DNA from: Aquiluna sp.
GTDB lineage: Bacteria; Actinomycetota; Actinomycetes; Actinomycetales; Microbacteriaceae
Length of the DNA stretch: 64,000 nt
Direction of reading: 5' to 3'
Assembly: GCA_018402685.1 (NCBI GenBank)
Contig: JAGYIJ010000002.1
Location: forward strand, 248,001 to 312,000
The notes below the pieces were generated by a model. That model saw nothing but the letters and a program-made list of their open reading frames with translations, was not told where the DNA came from and made no database searches. Positions 9,312 to 17,994 of this stretch are shown in pieces; position 1 is the first letter of the stretch, and every line of letters begins with the position of its first letter. A program made the position numbers and the translations under genes.

Positions 9312-9412
9312 CTAGTCGCACCCTCACGCCGTTCTAAAATTCCTAGCCGGATGCTTAGAGAAGCTTTCAAAAATCCAGGCGGCGCGATGAGCCTCCTTCT
9401 GAATCGTAAGCG

Positions 9413-9486
9413 TGGGGCGTGCGGGACTTGAACCCGCGACCGACGGATTATGAGTCCGCTGCTCTAACCGGCTGAGCTAACGCCCC
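9413..9486 (-). tRNA. tRNA with CAU anticodon, probably tRNA-Ile2 (lysidine-modified)
   Basis: A complete 74-nt cloverleaf: acceptor GGGGCGT paired with ACGCCCC, D arm GCTC/GAGC, anticodon stem GCGGA/TCCGT around loop CTCATAA, T arm GCGGG/CCCGC and discriminator A. No CCA is encoded. CAU could mean elongator Met, initiator or Ile2. The body (TTCAAGTCC T loop, GGTCG variable region) looks more like bacterial tRNA-Ile2 than elongator Met, and it lacks the initiator C1-A72 mismatch. A tRNA-specific search would settle the identity. Confidence 0.9.
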
Positions 9487-9601
9487 CGAAGCTATAACAA
9501 TACCGCTCACCCCTTGTTTGACTGCAGGCGGAGGACAAATCCATCCAGCCAGTGCGCTCTTACGAGCTCCATGAGTGATGTCCCCTGTTTCGGGAAAAAA
9601 A

Positions 9602-9616
9602 TTGCATCAGTTGCAA
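9602..9616. promoter_or_regulatory. palindrome TTGCA-N5-TGCAA upstream of the acetate-permease operon
   Basis: A perfect 5-5-5 inverted repeat about 90 bases before the DUF485 gene and therefore upstream of the likely promoter region (a weak TACATT -10 candidate lies at 9639-9644). It could be an operator for a dimeric regulator of acetate uptake; no specific regulator can be named. The 9487-9703 gap otherwise holds only this palindrome and the hairpin at 9661-9686. Confidence 0.3.
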
Positions 9617-9660
9617 AGTATTTCCGCTAATCGCTCGTTACATTAAAAGTGGTGAAAACC

Positions 9661-9686
9661 GATTCGGGACACTGGAGTACCGAATC
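9661..9686 (+). promoter_or_regulatory. leader hairpin before DUF485/actP
   Basis: GATTCGG (9661-9667) and CCGAATC (9680-9686) form a perfect 7-bp stem with a 12-nt loop, five bases before the AAAGGAG ribosome-binding site of the DUF485 gene. The position suggests an RNA structure in the 5' leader or a protein-binding site. Nothing shows which. Confidence 0.4.
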
Positions 9687-9703
9687 TAGAACAAAGGAGT
9701 TCT

Positions 9704-10033
9704 ATGGATATCAAAGAATCCTCGGATATCTGGATCAAGGTCCAAGAGTCCGACGAATTCGCGGCACACCGCAAGAGATTTAGATCTTTTGCCTTCCCAT
9801 TTGCAGTGGGATTCCTCGTTTGGTACTTCTCATTCATCATGTTGACAACATTCGCAAGAGATTTCGTCAACACGCCCGTGTTTGGGAACATCAACGTAGC
9901 GTTCGTAATGGCCATTCTCCAATTTGTAACCACATTTGGCATTGCATGGCTATATGACCGTTTCGCGACAAAGAACCTAGATGGCCCAGCCGAGAAGCTG
10001 AAGGCTCAGATCGAAAGTGAGCTAAAACGATGA
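9704..10033 (+). CDS. DUF485 membrane protein (acetate-permease partner)
   Basis: A 109-residue protein with two transmembrane segments (about residues 30-52 and 62-84) and charged ends, typical of the DUF485/YjcH family encoded next to ActP. It is thought to be a small accessory subunit of the acetate permease. A clear AAAGGAG ribosome-binding site precedes the ATG. Its stop overlaps the actP start (ATGA), supporting a coupled two-gene operon. Confidence 0.88.
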   Translation: MDIKESSDIWIKVQESDEFAAHRKRFRSFAFPFAVGFLVWYFSFIMLTTFARDFVNTPVFGNINVAFVMAILQFVTTFGIAWLYDRFATKNLDGPAEKLKAQIESELKR

Positions 10034-11691
10034 CAATCGACTACGCAGTTCTCGCAGCGGTCCTATTCGGGCTCTTCATTGCGGGCACCCTCTTCCTTGT
10101 TGTTCGGGCTAACCGTGAGAGCAAAAAGAGTGCCGATTTTTACAACGCTGGAAGCTCGCTGAGCGGATTCCAAAACGGTCTTGCTATCTCTGCTGACTAC
10201 ATGTCGGCCGCCAGCTTCTTGGGTATCGCAGGTCTGATCTCCCTGTTTGGGTTTGATGGCTTCTTGTACTCAATTGGCTTCTTGGTTGCTTGGCTCCTAG
10301 CGCTATTGCTGATTGCTGAGCCGCTAAGAAATACCGGTCGCTACACCATGGGTGATGTTGTTTCATTCAGAATGAGTCAAAAGCCTGTTAGAACCGCTGC
10401 AGCGGCTTCAACACTCGTTGTTAGCATCTTCTATCTTCTAGCCCAAATGGTCGGCGCAGGAGCCCTTGTGGCTCTGCTCCTGGGACTAACCGACCCACTG
10501 GCTAAGAACTGGATCATTGCCGGTGTTGGTGCGCTCATGATTCTCTACGTGGTAGTTGGCGGCATGCGCGGCAGCTCCTACGTTCAGATCGTGCAGGCGT
10601 TCCTGTTGATCTCTGGTGCAACGCTTCTTACCGTCATGGTGTTCGCTTCATTCAGCTTCGACCTAAACGCACTGCTTCAGAAGGCAAGCGAGATGAGCGG
10701 AGCGGGAATGGCGTTCTTGGAACCAGGTGGCCGATTTGGTCCTGACATAGCCGGGGATCCAATAGCGACTCTGATTGGAAAGATTGACCTGATATCACTG
10801 GCCCTTGCACTTGTGCTTGGAACCGCGGGTCTCCCCCACATCCTGATTCGCTTCTACACCGTTCCAAGCTCAAAGATCGCTCGCAAGAGTGTGAACTGGG
10901 CGATTGGAAACATTGGTGCCTTCTACCTAATGACCATTGCTCTTGGCTTTGGTGCTGCGGCCTTGGTGCCGAGAGAGATCCTGCACCGGGGTTTCAATGC
11001 TGACGGTAAACCGCTTGATATGAGCGGTAACGTTGCGGCTCCTCAACTCGCAGAAACGCTAGGTGGAGGTGCGGGAAGCCTTGGTGGTGCGGTGATGCTT
11101 GCTTTCATCGGAGCTATAGCCTTCGCTGTGATCTTGGCGACCGTTGCTGGTCTGACCCTTGCTAGCTCAACCTCTTTTGCTCACGACCTCTACGGAGCTG
11201 TGATCAGAGGTGGCAAGGCTACAGAGGCAGAAGAGGTGCGTGTAGCGCGCATGGCAGCTGTGGGCATTGGTGTGATAGCCATCTTCATGGCAATCGCCGC
11301 TCAAGGTCTCAATGTTGCGTTCCTAGTTGGGCTTGCTTTCGCTATTGCAGCGAGTGCGAACCTGCCGGCAGTACTGATGACCATGTTCTGGAAGAAGTTC
11401 AACACCAGGGGTGCGGTCTGGGCCATCTATGGCGGTCTGGGCATGGCCCTACTGCTATTGATCCTCTCGCCAAACTTCACTGGTGCTGGCAACTCCCTAA
11501 TTGGCCTGGAAACAGGGTTCGACATCAACTACTTCCCGCTAAGAAACCCTGGACTCATCTCGATTCCATTCGGATTCCTAATGGGTTGGTTGGGAACCAT
11601 CACCTCGTCTGAGCGGAACATCGCTAAGTATGCAGAGCTCGAGGTTCGAAGCCTTACCGGTGCTGACATCGGTAAGTCTGTTTCTCACTAG
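10030..11691 (+). CDS. actP: cation/acetate symporter (sodium:solute symporter family)
   Basis: A 553-residue SSS-family transporter with about 13 transmembrane segments, driving acetate or other short carboxylate uptake with Na+ or H+. ActP-like features include the N-terminal ADFYNAGSSLSGFQNGLAIS segment, SADYMSAASFLGIAG, and the loop containing GTAGLPHILIRFYTVPSS. It is coupled to the DUF485 gene and ends in a strong intrinsic terminator. The family is certain; acetate specificity is inferred from family and gene pairing. Confidence 0.9.
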   Translation: MTIDYAVLAAVLFGLFIAGTLFLVVRANRESKKSADFYNAGSSLSGFQNGLAISADYMSAASFLGIAGLISLFGFDGFLYSIGFLVAWLLALLLIAEPLRNTGRYTMGDVVSFRMSQKPVRTAAAASTLVVSIFYLLAQMVGAGALVALLLGLTDPLAKNWIIAGVGALMILYVVVGGMRGSSYVQIVQAFLLISGATLLTVMVFASFSFDLNALLQKASEMSGAGMAFLEPGGRFGPDIAGDPIATLIGKIDLISLALALVLGTAGLPHILIRFYTVPSSKIARKSVNWAIGNIGAFYLMTIALGFGAAALVPREILHRGFNADGKPLDMSGNVAAPQLAETLGGGAGSLGGAVMLAFIGAIAFAVILATVAGLTLASSTSFAHDLYGAVIRGGKATEAEEVRVARMAAVGIGVIAIFMAIAAQGLNVAFLVGLAFAIAASANLPAVLMTMFWKKFNTRGAVWAIYGGLGMALLLLILSPNFTGAGNSLIGLETGFDINYFPLRNPGLISIPFGFLMGWLGTITSSERNIAKYAELEVRSLTGADIGKSVSH

Positions 11692-11703
11692 TTACTAACC
11701 GAG

Positions 11704-11733
11704 AACCCTCACCTGGCAACAGGTGGGGGTTTT
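11704..11733 (+). terminator. intrinsic terminator of the DUF485-actP operon
   Basis: A 12-bp stem (AACCCTCACCTG with CAGGTGGGGGTT, one T-G wobble) closed by a GCAA tetraloop and followed by T residues, starting 12 bases after the actP stop. Confidence 0.9.
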
Positions 11734-11860
11734 CCATTTCCCTGACTACCATTGTGCATCCGGCCTATATGTCGTGGCGTGTTGAACATTTCATGGAGAC
11801 AACAAGTCCAGCGCAAGCTCTCCAATAGGTCACCGATCTTCAATAAGTCCATTCACTAAG

Positions 11861-11897
11861 GCAAAAGAAAAGCCGGAGGCAATAACACCTCCGGCTT
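11861..11897 (-). terminator. intrinsic terminator for the minus-strand symporter operon
   Basis: A perfect 10-bp stem AAGCCGGAGG / CCTCCGGCTT with an 8-nt loop. Read on the minus strand it is followed by TTTCTTTT, and it begins 14 bases after the symporter stop. The 11734-11860 gap between the two terminators shows no gene. Confidence 0.88.
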
Positions 11898-11911
11898 GAC
11901 TCCTAATGAAC

Positions 11912-12874
11912 TTAGAGCAGGTTGGGGATCTTCTGCTCTGCGGCAACGTTTGCCCTGCGGAAGACCAAAGTCACCCCAGCCGAAATAATCACAATGAAAA
12001 GTGAATAGAGGGCAGGGATCAACAAGATCTCGTCGATGCCGGGGTTGTCGATGTAGACGGCAATGATCACGGCGATTGCCAAAGGACCATTATTGATTCC
12101 AGTCTCCAGCGATACGGTTCTGGCATTCATGGGGTGCAGCTTTATGGCCTTCGCTATGTAGTAAGCGGTCGTCATTCCGACTAGTCCCATACCGATTGCA
12201 ACTGCGTAGGTTGGCCACTCTGTGGTCAACAGCAGCTGCCAGTTCCTTGGAACCCAGATGATGATCAGGAATGGGATAAAGAGCAGTCCCATTACTCCTC
12301 CCACCAACTCAAGTACGGCACCGATGTTTGAGCTGAGCTTACGCAAGAACATGCCCAACGCCACTGGAACAATCAGCCCGAAAATAACCAAGGCCAATTC
12401 CGCGAATGGAACGCTCAGCGACTCATCAAGACCTAAGAAGTTCGAGTAGATGAATAGGGCCGCCGGGGTCATAATGAACGCCCACAGGGTCGAATTCACG
12501 GTCATTGTTACGCTCAGAGCAAGGTTGCCCTTCGAGAAGTAGGTAAACAGGTTAGAAGTCGTTCCAGCCGGCACGCTACCCATAATGAGGGCACCCAGTG
12601 CCACAAGAAGTATGCCCTCGGTTGAGGAGAACGGCAGCAGGATAGAAACGATCAAAACGTAGGTAACAAGCGGCATGATGCCGAATTGCGTTACCCAACC
12701 AATTACAAGACCCCATGGCCTTCTCAGCGCTAAGCCAAAGTCCTTCGGAGTAAGACCTGCACCGAGGCCGAACATGATGATCAGGATGAAGATTCGAAGC
12801 AGTAGCTCCTCAAATTCATTTACGACAGTCGCTTGATTGGCTGTTTCTTCAGCCAAAATCCTAAGACTATTCAT
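11912..12874 (-). CDS. bile acid:sodium symporter family (BASS) transporter
   Basis: A 320-residue membrane protein with about nine or ten hydrophobic segments. Family marks are GLGAGLTPKDF near residue 40, the GSVPAGTTSNLFTYFSKGN segment, and SLETGINNGPLA, which corresponds to the core Na+ site motif. BASS proteins import organic anions such as bile acids, pantoate, pyruvate or sulphonates with Na+, and the substrate is not predictable here. The gene lies two bases after an acyl-CoA ligase on the same strand, suggesting that the ligase activates the imported acid (inference). A strong terminator follows. Confidence 0.87.
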   Translation of the reverse strand: MNSLRILAEETANQATVVNEFEELLLRIFILIIMFGLGAGLTPKDFGLALRRPWGLVIGWVTQFGIMPLVTYVLIVSILLPFSSTEGILLVALGALIMGSVPAGTTSNLFTYFSKGNLALSVTMTVNSTLWAFIMTPAALFIYSNFLGLDESLSVPFAELALVIFGLIVPVALGMFLRKLSSNIGAVLELVGGVMGLLFIPFLIIIWVPRNWQLLLTTEWPTYAVAIGMGLVGMTTAYYIAKAIKLHPMNARTVSLETGINNGPLAIAVIIAVYIDNPGIDEILLIPALYSLFIVIISAGVTLVFRRANVAAEQKIPNLL

Positions 12875-12876
12875 GG

Positions 12877-14613
12877 CTATGCTCCCTTGTTTGTTTCGCT
12901 AGATGAAGAACCGGAAGCCAATGCCCCGTCCCGAAGCTCCCTGCGCAAAATTTTGCCGATTGGGCTCTTTGGAAGCTCATCGACAAAGTGCATGGTTTGT
13001 GGAATCTTGTATGCGGCGAGGTTCTCTCGGCAGTGCGCAATGATCTGTTCTGCCGTTGGTGCCGGAACGGTTGCCACCACAAAGGCTGCGACCTTCTCAC
13101 CGGACTTCTCATCGGCCACGCCGATGACGCCAACCTCGAGGACGCCTTCGACGGCGGCGATCTGCTCCTCCACCTCGTTTGGATAGACGTTGAAGCCGCT
13201 AACCAGGATCATGTCCTTCTTGCGGTCAACGATTGTGAAGTAGCCATCGGAGTCCATCTGAGCGATGTCACCGGTGTGTAGCCAGCCGTCCTTGAGCGTA
13301 TTTGCAGTCTCGTCATCGCGCTGCCAGTAGCCGAGCATGATCTGTGGGCCCTTGGCGACGATCTCACCTGCCTCACCGACTTTCACCTCGTTGCCATTCT
13401 CATCCACGCACTTCACGTCCGTTGATGGAACTGGAATTCCGATGGTGCCATCTTTGGCAAGACCGGTAAGCGGGTTGAAGGTAATAACGGGGGAAGATTC
13501 GGTCAGACCGTAGCCTTCAACAATCGGGGTACCAGTGAGGTCACGCCAGCGCTTGGCAACCGATTCCTGCAGAGCCATTCCGCCAGCGGCGGATGCGTGC
13601 AGGTGTTTTGGTGGTGCATCTTGGAACCAACGCTCGTTTAGAAGCGCATTGAACAAGGTGTTTACACCACTGAGCCAGGTGATCTTGTAGTTGTCAAATG
13701 CCTTGCGGAGATTGCTTGGCGGTCTTGGCGAGGGAACAATGATGTTCCTGGCGCCATTGTGATAAAAGCCCAGTAGGTTCACCGTGAAAGCGAAGATGTG
13801 ATACAGCGGCAGGGCCGTCAGGACGATCTCCTTGCCAGCTCGCATGCCGTCACCACTGTGAGCAATCATCTGCAGTGTGTTCAATACCAGGTTGCCGTGC
13901 GAGAGCATTGCTCCCTTTGATACTCCCGTTGTGCCACCGGTGTACTGCAGTGCAGCAATCGAATCTAAGCCAATGCCCTCTAAATACTTGGCTGAATTGG
14001 CTTCGTTCCTGGCCTTTTTGCCCTGGGCAATTGCATCCTGGAACCAGGTGTGGGGCACGGTGATCTTGGGAAGAGTCCTGCTCCAGTAGCGCTGAACCAG
14101 GCGAATAACACCGGCAACAATCGGCGGGAAGTACTCAGAAATCTTCACGGTGACGACCGTCTTGATCTGGGTTTTAGGTAGTACATCTTCCAATCGATCT
14201 GCGAACATGTCGCTGACAATCAGGGTAACGGCGCCGGAATCAGAGAATTGGTGAGTCATCTCTGGTGCTGTGTAGAGCGGGTTGGTGTTTACCAGAACCA
14301 AACCCGCCTTGAAGACTCCGAAAGCAACAATCGGGTAAGCCAGACAGTTTGGCATCTGGACTGCGACGCGGTCGCCTTTTTTGAGCCCCAGCACCTCTCG
14401 CAAATAAGCCGCGAAGTCCTCAGCAAGAGCATCGGTCTTTTCGTAGCTCAAAGACCCGTTCATGCCATTGGCCATCACCTGGGTGAAGGCTGTTTGCTTT
14501 TTATACTTCGAGGCCGCGGAGGACAATAACTGAGCCAGGTTTTCAAAACCTTGCCCGTCTACGGTCTGGGGAACTTCTTTTGGATAATGGGCCAACCAGG
14601 GGCGTTCTGTCAT
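12877..14613 (-). CDS. AMP-dependent acyl-CoA synthetase (long-chain fatty-acid-CoA ligase type)
   Basis: Activates a carboxylic acid to its CoA thioester through an acyl-adenylate. The 578-residue protein shows the P-loop-like YTGGTTGVSKGAM, the GYGLTESSPV adenylate motif, GWLHTGDIAQMDSDGYFTIVDRKKD and the C-terminal catalytic Lys in KSPIGKILRREL. I prefer the ATG beginning MTERPWLAHYP, which has AAAGAG upstream; the longer frame adds 23 residues without similarity. It is the first gene of a two-gene operon with the BASS symporter. The overall pattern is closest to FadD, but chain-length preference is unknown. Confidence 0.88.
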   Translation of the reverse strand: MTERPWLAHYPKEVPQTVDGQGFENLAQLLSSAASKYKKQTAFTQVMANGMNGSLSYEKTDALAEDFAAYLREVLGLKKGDRVAVQMPNCLAYPIVAFGVFKAGLVLVNTNPLYTAPEMTHQFSDSGAVTLIVSDMFADRLEDVLPKTQIKTVVTVKISEYFPPIVAGVIRLVQRYWSRTLPKITVPHTWFQDAIAQGKKARNEANSAKYLEGIGLDSIAALQYTGGTTGVSKGAMLSHGNLVLNTLQMIAHSGDGMRAGKEIVLTALPLYHIFAFTVNLLGFYHNGARNIIVPSPRPPSNLRKAFDNYKITWLSGVNTLFNALLNERWFQDAPPKHLHASAAGGMALQESVAKRWRDLTGTPIVEGYGLTESSPVITFNPLTGLAKDGTIGIPVPSTDVKCVDENGNEVKVGEAGEIVAKGPQIMLGYWQRDDETANTLKDGWLHTGDIAQMDSDGYFTIVDRKKDMILVSGFNVYPNEVEEQIAAVEGVLEVGVIGVADEKSGEKVAAFVVATVPAPTAEQIIAHCRENLAAYKIPQTMHFVDELPKSPIGKILRRELRDGALASGSSSSETNKGA

Positions 14614-14709
14614 CTTTAGCTCTTTCGCCGTGTAGCCACCGACGAAACACCGCCGATGGAGTCTTCCGTTCATAATACGCACACTTCGACCGAATCGTGC
14701 GACGATAAT

Positions 14710-14730
14710 GGAACAGTTAACCTCTGTTCC
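14710..14730. promoter_or_regulatory. inverted repeat between the glycosyltransferase gene and the acyl-CoA ligase
   Basis: GGAACAG-TTAACCT-CTGTTCC is a perfect 7-bp inverted repeat with a 7-nt spacer. It lies 12 bases beyond the glycosyltransferase stop and about 95 bases before the ligase start. With no T tract on the minus side it is a poor intrinsic terminator, so an operator for the ligase/symporter operon is possible. Confidence 0.35.
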
Positions 14731-14741
14731 CGATTGCGAAA

Positions 14742-16175
14742 CTAGTCTTTTTTGCGGCGTAGCTTCTTCGCGGCTTCGGTCACCTCGGATTTGATCTCGT
14801 TGAACTGCTCGCGAGCCTCTGCTCTAGCCTCGTCTAGTCGCTCTCTGGCCTCACCGAATCGACCACGAGCACCCTGCCTGATACCCTCGGCTCTTCTTCG
14901 CAATGCGAGAGCGTCAGCACGCCACTCCTGCAGACGTGTGCGAACCGATTCAGGCAGTTTTCCAATCGGAAGAAAATATGAAGGCTCGTTGTCCAAGGTG
15001 GTTGGCTGAGGCTCACCCTCACCGCGATAGAGATTCTGGAAGATGCTCACCGTTCTATCAATGTCGTGAGCTTGAATCAGGTGAAGAGAGTTTTCGCTGA
15101 GGCGAAGTAGTTCTGCATCATCTGCTTCTAGAACCAGGCGCAACTTTGCAGCAAGATCGTTAGCGTCATTGGGCCTGAACAGGTAACCGTTATCACCATC
15201 GTGAACCAGGTGTGGCAAGGCCATAGCATCTGCCCCAATCACCGGCCTGCCAGAGGCCATTGCCTCCATGGTCGCAATGGACTGCAGCTCAGCGATAGAT
15301 GGCATCACAAACACCGTTGAGCGTTCATAGATGCTTGGTAGCTCAGCATCTGTGACGTGACCTAGGAATTTCACCCTGTTGCCAATGCCGAGGCTATTTG
15401 CGAGGTTTTCCAGATTTTCACGCTCTGACCCATCGCCCACCAACTCAACCACTAGATCTGGATGATCACTGAGGATTGCGACCGCCTCGAGCAACACGTT
15501 GATTCTCTTCTCATCATCGAGTCTGCCCAGAAAGAGCGCCACCGGTTTTTGGTTTTGGGTTGGTGTTTGGTTGGCAAATCTGGATGCATCAATACCGCAA
15601 CTAATTGCCAGGACACCCTCGAGCTTCGATGCACTCTCAAGCAAATCAGCCGCTCTTCTAGTCGGGGTTGTGACAACATCCATCTTTCGAAGCAGCCTGC
15701 CGGCATCTAGCCAAATGATTCTCATTGCGCTCTTGTGTAAAAACTTTGGCAGCAGAGAGTACTTAATGACGTTCTCGGGCATCACGTGGTTGGTAGCAAT
15801 CAGCTTTGCTTTGCTGCCCTTGGCTGCTCGCAAGGCAAAACGACCGACCATCATGTGGCTTTGGACGTGGATTGCATCTGGGTTTACGTTCCTAAGCACC
15901 TTTTTTATCTTGCCCGTCATCCCAAAGGGGGTCGGCATTCTCAAGCTCTTATGCTGTGGCATCTTGTAGCTCTTTAACCGAAGCACGGTTAGCTCAACCC
16001 CATCGTGCTCTTCGATTCTGAGGCCATGGGTCTTGTCGAAGCTGGGGGCAATGATATGAACATCGTGACCGTCTCTAACGAGTCCACCAGCTAACCGCTC
16101 TCCGAATCTTGCGGCACCATTGATATCAGGGGCGAAGGTATCGCAGGCCATTACGATCTTGAGTCGATCACTCAT
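14742..16175 (-). CDS. GT4-family glycosyltransferase with charged C-terminal extension
   Basis: A 477-residue GT-B fold enzyme. The N-terminal acceptor domain starts KIVMACDTFAPDINGAARF; the donor domain has LFLGRLDDEKRINVLLEA and the nucleotide-sugar E-x7-E-like region SIAELQSIATMEAMASGRPV. The family transfers hexoses from nucleotide donors to lipid or glycan acceptors at the inner face of the membrane. The last 80 or so residues are a highly charged, Arg/Glu-rich predicted helix ending in KKLRRKKD, which could bind the membrane or a partner. The ATG start overlaps the transporter gene upstream by eight bases. The acceptor is unknown. Confidence 0.85.
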   Translation of the reverse strand: MSDRLKIVMACDTFAPDINGAARFGERLAGGLVRDGHDVHIIAPSFDKTHGLRIEEHDGVELTVLRLKSYKMPQHKSLRMPTPFGMTGKIKKVLRNVNPDAIHVQSHMMVGRFALRAAKGSKAKLIATNHVMPENVIKYSLLPKFLHKSAMRIIWLDAGRLLRKMDVVTTPTRRAADLLESASKLEGVLAISCGIDASRFANQTPTQNQKPVALFLGRLDDEKRINVLLEAVAILSDHPDLVVELVGDGSERENLENLANSLGIGNRVKFLGHVTDAELPSIYERSTVFVMPSIAELQSIATMEAMASGRPVIGADAMALPHLVHDGDNGYLFRPNDANDLAAKLRLVLEADDAELLRLSENSLHLIQAHDIDRTVSIFQNLYRGEGEPQPTTLDNEPSYFLPIGKLPESVRTRLQEWRADALALRRRAEGIRQGARGRFGEARERLDEARAEAREQFNEIKSEVTEAAKKLRRKKD

Positions 16176-17070
16176 CTTTGCCTCTGTTGTCGGTGAGTTG
16201 CGGGTGCACCCGGGCCAGCATAAACACCCCGGCCATCGCTACCGCACCCGCCACACCAAAACCGGTGAGCTCCAAGAAAGAGGCGTCCTGCGCCTCACCG
16301 AGAATCACAATCGCTATACCCACAGCAACCGCGGGATCAATCACCGTGAGACCCGCTATTACAAGATCAGGTGGTCCCGATGCGTAGGCATTTTGCACGA
16401 ACCATCCACCAAGCGCCGTTGCGCCAACCAGTGCTCCAACCGCAAGTAGTGTCAACGCATCGTAATCACTCTGGCTGACACGGCCGATAACCACCTTGGC
16501 TAGAGAGGCAACGAAACCATAGAGCACTCCGGCACCAAAGATGTAGTGCAGTGCGCTCACATTTCCCTTGGACCGGATGAACAGCAGCCCGAAAACTAGC
16601 AACAGAGCTACCAGCACTCCCACGACCTGCAATAGCTTGGCATCGCTCATCTCAACTTCAATTGCACTCCTGGATGCAGCGACAACAAAACCACCGACAC
16701 CCAAGGTGGTAATGCCTATTGCCGCCAAAGTTCGCTTATTGATTCGGACCTTGTAGATCCTCGCGTTCAGAAGTGAGGTGATAATCAGAGCCAACGCTCC
16801 AATGGGCTGAACGACAATCAGTGGCGCAAAGGTGAGTGCTGCGAGCTGGAACAGGATCGCGAGCATCAAAAAAGTTGTGCCGGTGAGCCAGCGTGGTCTT
16901 TTTAGAAGATCCAGCACCTGCCTGATGTGCAGCGATCCGACTCTTGGCTGATGAGGTGCGTGGTGCTTGGTAACCGCATCGTTTTGGAATTGAGCTCCGA
17001 GGGCCAGAAAAACAGCTCCGGCAATCGCGAGTCCAATTGCGAGAAGTCGCAAGAATTCAGGTGAACTCAA
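16168..17070 (-). CDS. DMT-superfamily (NIPA/EamA-like) membrane transporter
   Basis: A 300-residue integral membrane protein with about nine or ten hydrophobic segments and a GALALIITSLLNARIYK motif at the end of the first half, resembling the magnesium-transporter NIPA/EamA-like branch of the drug/metabolite transporter superfamily. The start is TTG with a good AGGAG six bases upstream. It overlaps the glycosyltransferase gene, a pairing seen in related Actinobacteria, so a linked role in envelope glycan export is possible but unproven. It is divergent from def. Confidence 0.75.
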   Translation of the reverse strand: MSSPEFLRLLAIGLAIAGAVFLALGAQFQNDAVTKHHAPHQPRVGSLHIRQVLDLLKRPRWLTGTTFLMLAILFQLAALTFAPLIVVQPIGALALIITSLLNARIYKVRINKRTLAAIGITTLGVGGFVVAASRSAIEVEMSDAKLLQVVGVLVALLLVFGLLFIRSKGNVSALHYIFGAGVLYGFVASLAKVVIGRVSQSDYDALTLLAVGALVGATALGGWFVQNAYASGPPDLVIAGLTVIDPAVAVGIAIVILGEAQDASFLELTGFGVAGAVAMAGVFMLARVHPQLTDNRGKDE

Positions 17071-17142
17071 ACAAATCTCCTGTCGGTGCCAAAGCCCTAA
17101 AATCTTAGACCAACCAGCTGTGGGATTGAGTAGATTGTTCTG

Positions 17143-17706
17143 ATGCGCGTCAGAGACATTGTGATTACCGGCGATCCGGTATTACATAGCGCCTCCGAAG
17201 AGGTCACCGAAATCGATGACTATATCCGCGATCTAGTCGAAGACATGTACCTAACGATGGACACCGCTCCTGGAGTCGGGCTCGCTGCTCCCCAAATCGG
17301 AATCCCACTGCAAATCTTCGTTTACGACTGGGAGGACGAGTCCGGCACCTATCGAAACGTCGCCATAAATCCCAAGCTTGAACTCTCCGAGCTAAAAATC
17401 CGAGACCCAGACCCAGAGACTGAATCAGAGGGTTGCCTCTCTGTTCCCGGCGAGCGCTTTGCTCTCCTGCGTGCCGATCATGCCACCCTCACGGCGCTGG
17501 ACATCTCGGGAGCAAGTTACGTTCTAAAGGCGTCGGGATGGCTTGCCAGAATCCTGCAACACGAATTCGACCACCTGCAAGGAACCCTCTATGTCGACCG
17601 CTTGGCAGACAAAGAGCAGAAGGCTGCTCGCAAAGCCATAAAGGCAAATGGTTGGGGTATTCCAGGGCAATTCTGGTCCCCAGGTGACGACTTTCTAGAA
17701 CCCTAG
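17143..17706 (+). CDS. def: peptide deformylase
   Basis: Removes the N-formyl group from nascent proteins at the ribosome exit. The 187-residue metalloenzyme has all three motifs: GVGLAAPQIG (Gln51), EGCLSVPG (metal ligand Cys98) and QHEFDHLQG (ligands His140 and His144, catalytic Glu141). The divergent promoter space to the transporter gene is only 72 bases. The 3' end overlaps the convergent azlD gene by 12 bases. Confidence 0.95.
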   Translation: MRVRDIVITGDPVLHSASEEVTEIDDYIRDLVEDMYLTMDTAPGVGLAAPQIGIPLQIFVYDWEDESGTYRNVAINPKLELSELKIRDPDPETESEGCLSVPGERFALLRADHATLTALDISGASYVLKASGWLARILQHEFDHLQGTLYVDRLADKEQKAARKAIKANGWGIPGQFWSPGDDFLEP

Positions 17707-17994
17707 GAGTCGCAATCCCCCGGCTACTAGAGCTGCACTTGCAACCACCAAGATGTAGGGAACTCTCAGCCACAGCAGCAAAGCAGCAACCGCTAAGGCT
17801 GGAATCCTTGCATCCAATTGCAGCTCGTTACCAACAGCAATGCCTTGAATGCCAACCAGGGCTGCCAACAACGTGATGGTGACCCGATCGGAAAAACCCC
17901 TGAGCCTTGCTGAGATGAAGCGCTCGGGGACTAAATAGCCCATGATCTTCCAGCTATAGACAGCAAGGGAAGCCAAGACAACAGTGAGGATCAT
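17695..17994 (-). CDS. azlD: AzlD-family small subunit of branched-chain amino-acid exporter
   Basis: A 99-residue protein with about four transmembrane helices. The start at MILTVVLASL overlaps the azlC stop (ATGA) and is far better than the longer open frame upstream, which lies inside azlC. Together with AzlC it forms an efflux system for branched-chain amino acids or analogues (known for the LIV-E/BrnFE-like family). It is convergent with def. Confidence 0.85.
   Translation of the reverse strand: MILTVVLASLAVYSWKIMGYLVPERFISARLRGFSDRVTITLLAALVGIQGIAVGNELQLDARIPALAVAALLLWLRVPYILVVASAALVAGGLRLLGF

Noticed and set aside
16120-16449. Plus-strand frame across the glycosyltransferase/transporter overlap
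   Set aside because: Basic low-complexity translation antisense to two well-supported genes.
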